Assembly (NCBI GenBank): GCA_028683685.1
Contig: JAQUHH010000112.1
Location: 1 to 7,494, forward strand
Length of the DNA stretch: 7,494 bases
Direction: 5' to 3'
DNA from: Bacteroidales bacterium
Lineage (GTDB): Bacteria; Bacteroidota; Bacteroidia; Bacteroidales; WCHB1-69
Positions 6,637 through 7,494 of the stretch are shown here, piece after piece (within the stretch, counting starts at the first letter, position 1; every line of letters begins with the position of its first letter). A program made the translations under genes and the position numbers. The notes under the pieces are model-generated. The model was not told where the DNA came from. It did not search any database and was given only the letters and a program-made list of their open reading frames with translations.

Positions 6637-6671
6637 TCCGATTGTGGTTTTCACTATAATCGGATTTTATT
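6637..6671 (+). terminator. Hairpin with T-rich tail after the TPR gene
   Basis: TCCGATT (6637-6643) pairs with AATCGGA (6658-6664), seven base pairs, with a possible inner GTG/CAC pairing around a GTTTT loop (6644-6654). TTTTATT follows directly. This looks like a modest intrinsic terminator for the TPR transcript. Because it ends 9 bases before the transketolase ATG, it could instead act in that gene's leader. Confidence 0.6.
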
Positions 6672-6679
6672 ATACATAA

Positions 6680-7494
6680 ATGGAAACAAAAAATATCATA
6701 ACATTGGCTTGCAATATCCGAACCGACATCGTTCGTATGCTTACGGAGGCAGGCTCAGGACATCTTGGAGGTTCCTTAGGCTTAGCTGACATTTTTGCAT
6801 ATCTCTATTCTGTTGCATTAAATCACAAACCACAAAATCCAAATTGGGAAGGACGCGACAAAGTTGTTTTATCCATCGGACACGTAGCACCAGTTTTATA
6901 CGCCAGTCTTGCAAACACAGGCTATTTCGACAGAAAAGAACTCTTGCAATTACGTAAATTTCAATCTCGACTTCAGGGTCATCCCTCTTTAGACAGCCAA
7001 TTACCAGGCATCGAAACCTCATCAGGTTCTCTGGGTCAAGGATTGGGAATTGCGGTGGGCATGGCTTTGGCTGACAAAATAGACAGCATACAGCGGAAAA
7101 TTTATTGCATTTTAGGAGATGGCGAATTACAAGAAGGTTCCATTTGGGAGGCAGCCATGAGTGCTAGTAATTTCAAACTCAATAACATTATTGCTATCAT
7201 TGACCGCAATAAATGCCAAATTGATGGAAAAACGGAAGATGTAATGAAACTCGAACCGCTCTCCAAAAAATGGGAATCTTTTGGATGGAACACCCTCGAA
7301 TGCGATGGACACCACTTTAAAGATATTGACCGAGCATTTAATTTGGCGAAAGCTCAAACAAATAAACCTTCTGTTATCATTGCTCATACCAAAATGGGCA
7401 AGGGCATTTCAGAAATTGAAAACGATTACAGATGGCACGGCAAAGTTCCGAACAAAGAGCAATCCATAGAATTTATCAAAGAACTCACTAACTC
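6680..7494 (+). CDS. tkt: Transketolase, N-terminal (thiamine diphosphate-binding) subunit, 3' end cut
   Basis: An open frame runs from ATG 6680 to the window edge (271 codons plus two bases). Transketolase moves two-carbon units between sugar phosphates in the non-oxidative pentose phosphate pathway, in the cytosol. Family signs are SGHLGGSLGLADI (26-38), SIGHVAPVLYASLA (65-78), QGHP (99-102), ETSSGSLGQGLG (112-123), the thiamine diphosphate/Mg motif starting GDGE (146-149) with Asp175 and Asn177 in IDRN, and WHG (262-264). The short spacing and overall form match the split type, where the N-terminal subunit of about 280 residues is encoded apart from the C-terminal one; the end and the partner gene are outside the window, so the split is inferred. 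Leu29 replaces the usual Pro of GHPGG and Ile66 the usual Lys of SKGH. No TAnnTTTG promoter is seen between the upstream hairpin and the ATG. Confidence 0.93.
   Translation, partial: METKNIITLACNIRTDIVRMLTEAGSGHLGGSLGLADIFAYLYSVALNHKPQNPNWEGRDKVVLSIGHVAPVLYASLANTGYFDRKELLQLRKFQSRLQGHPSLDSQLPGIETSSGSLGQGLGIAVGMALADKIDSIQRKIYCILGDGELQEGSIWEAAMSASNFKLNNIIAIIDRNKCQIDGKTEDVMKLEPLSKKWESFGWNTLECDGHHFKDIDRAFNLAKAQTNKPSVIIAHTKMGKGISEIENDYRWHGKVPNKEQSIEFIKELTN

Noticed and set aside
6741..7387. Minus-strand open frames opposite the transketolase gene
   Set aside because: They lie antisense to clear transketolase motifs, and their protein sequences resemble no family.
1..7494. A new multi-gene defence or mobile system
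   Set aside because: No nuclease, toxin, transposase, integrase, reverse transcriptase or repeat array is visible apart from the housekeeping RNase HII; the genes are ordinary metabolic and small conserved ones.

Overview
The window is AT-rich DNA from a member of the Bacteroidota. This rests on several traits seen together. Predicted promoters carry the phylum's TAnnTTTG -7 box. Most start codons lack a clear Shine-Dalgarno sequence. Two short signal peptides end in Phe-Ser-Gln. The transketolase is of the N-terminal-subunit type, and two genes look like Bacteroidota-specific families of unknown function. I cannot name the order or genus with confidence. There are no rRNA or tRNA genes, CRISPR arrays or insertion sequences.

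Layout. Positions 1-546 (minus) hold the N-terminal 182 residues of a PAS-domain protein that runs off the left edge; its output domain is not visible. Positions 547-736 are a very AT-rich regulatory gap with the best promoter of the window and small repeated boxes. Positions 737-2032 (minus) encode one polypeptide fusing shikimate dehydrogenase (AroE) to shikimate kinase (AroK). Positions 2033-2122 are a divergent promoter region. Positions 2123-3115 (plus) encode a secreted protein of unknown function.

Positions 3237-6126 (plus) form a tight three-gene unit with its own promoter: purD, then a polytopic membrane protein resembling DUF6427, then rnhB (RNase HII), whose TTG start overlaps the stop of the membrane protein gene. 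Positions 6283-6609 encode a small exported TPR protein with its own promoter, followed by a hairpin and T-rich tract. Positions 6680-7494 hold the start of an N-terminal transketolase subunit that runs off the right edge.

Most of this is housekeeping: aromatic amino acid precursors, purine synthesis, removal of ribonucleotides from DNA and the pentose phosphate pathway. I see no defence system or other obvious new multi-gene system. The points most worth a second look are the AroE-AroK fusion with its divergent AroE half, a perfect sliding-clamp-binding pentapeptide (QLSLF) at the C-terminus of RNase HII, and the box-rich promoter of the PAS gene.
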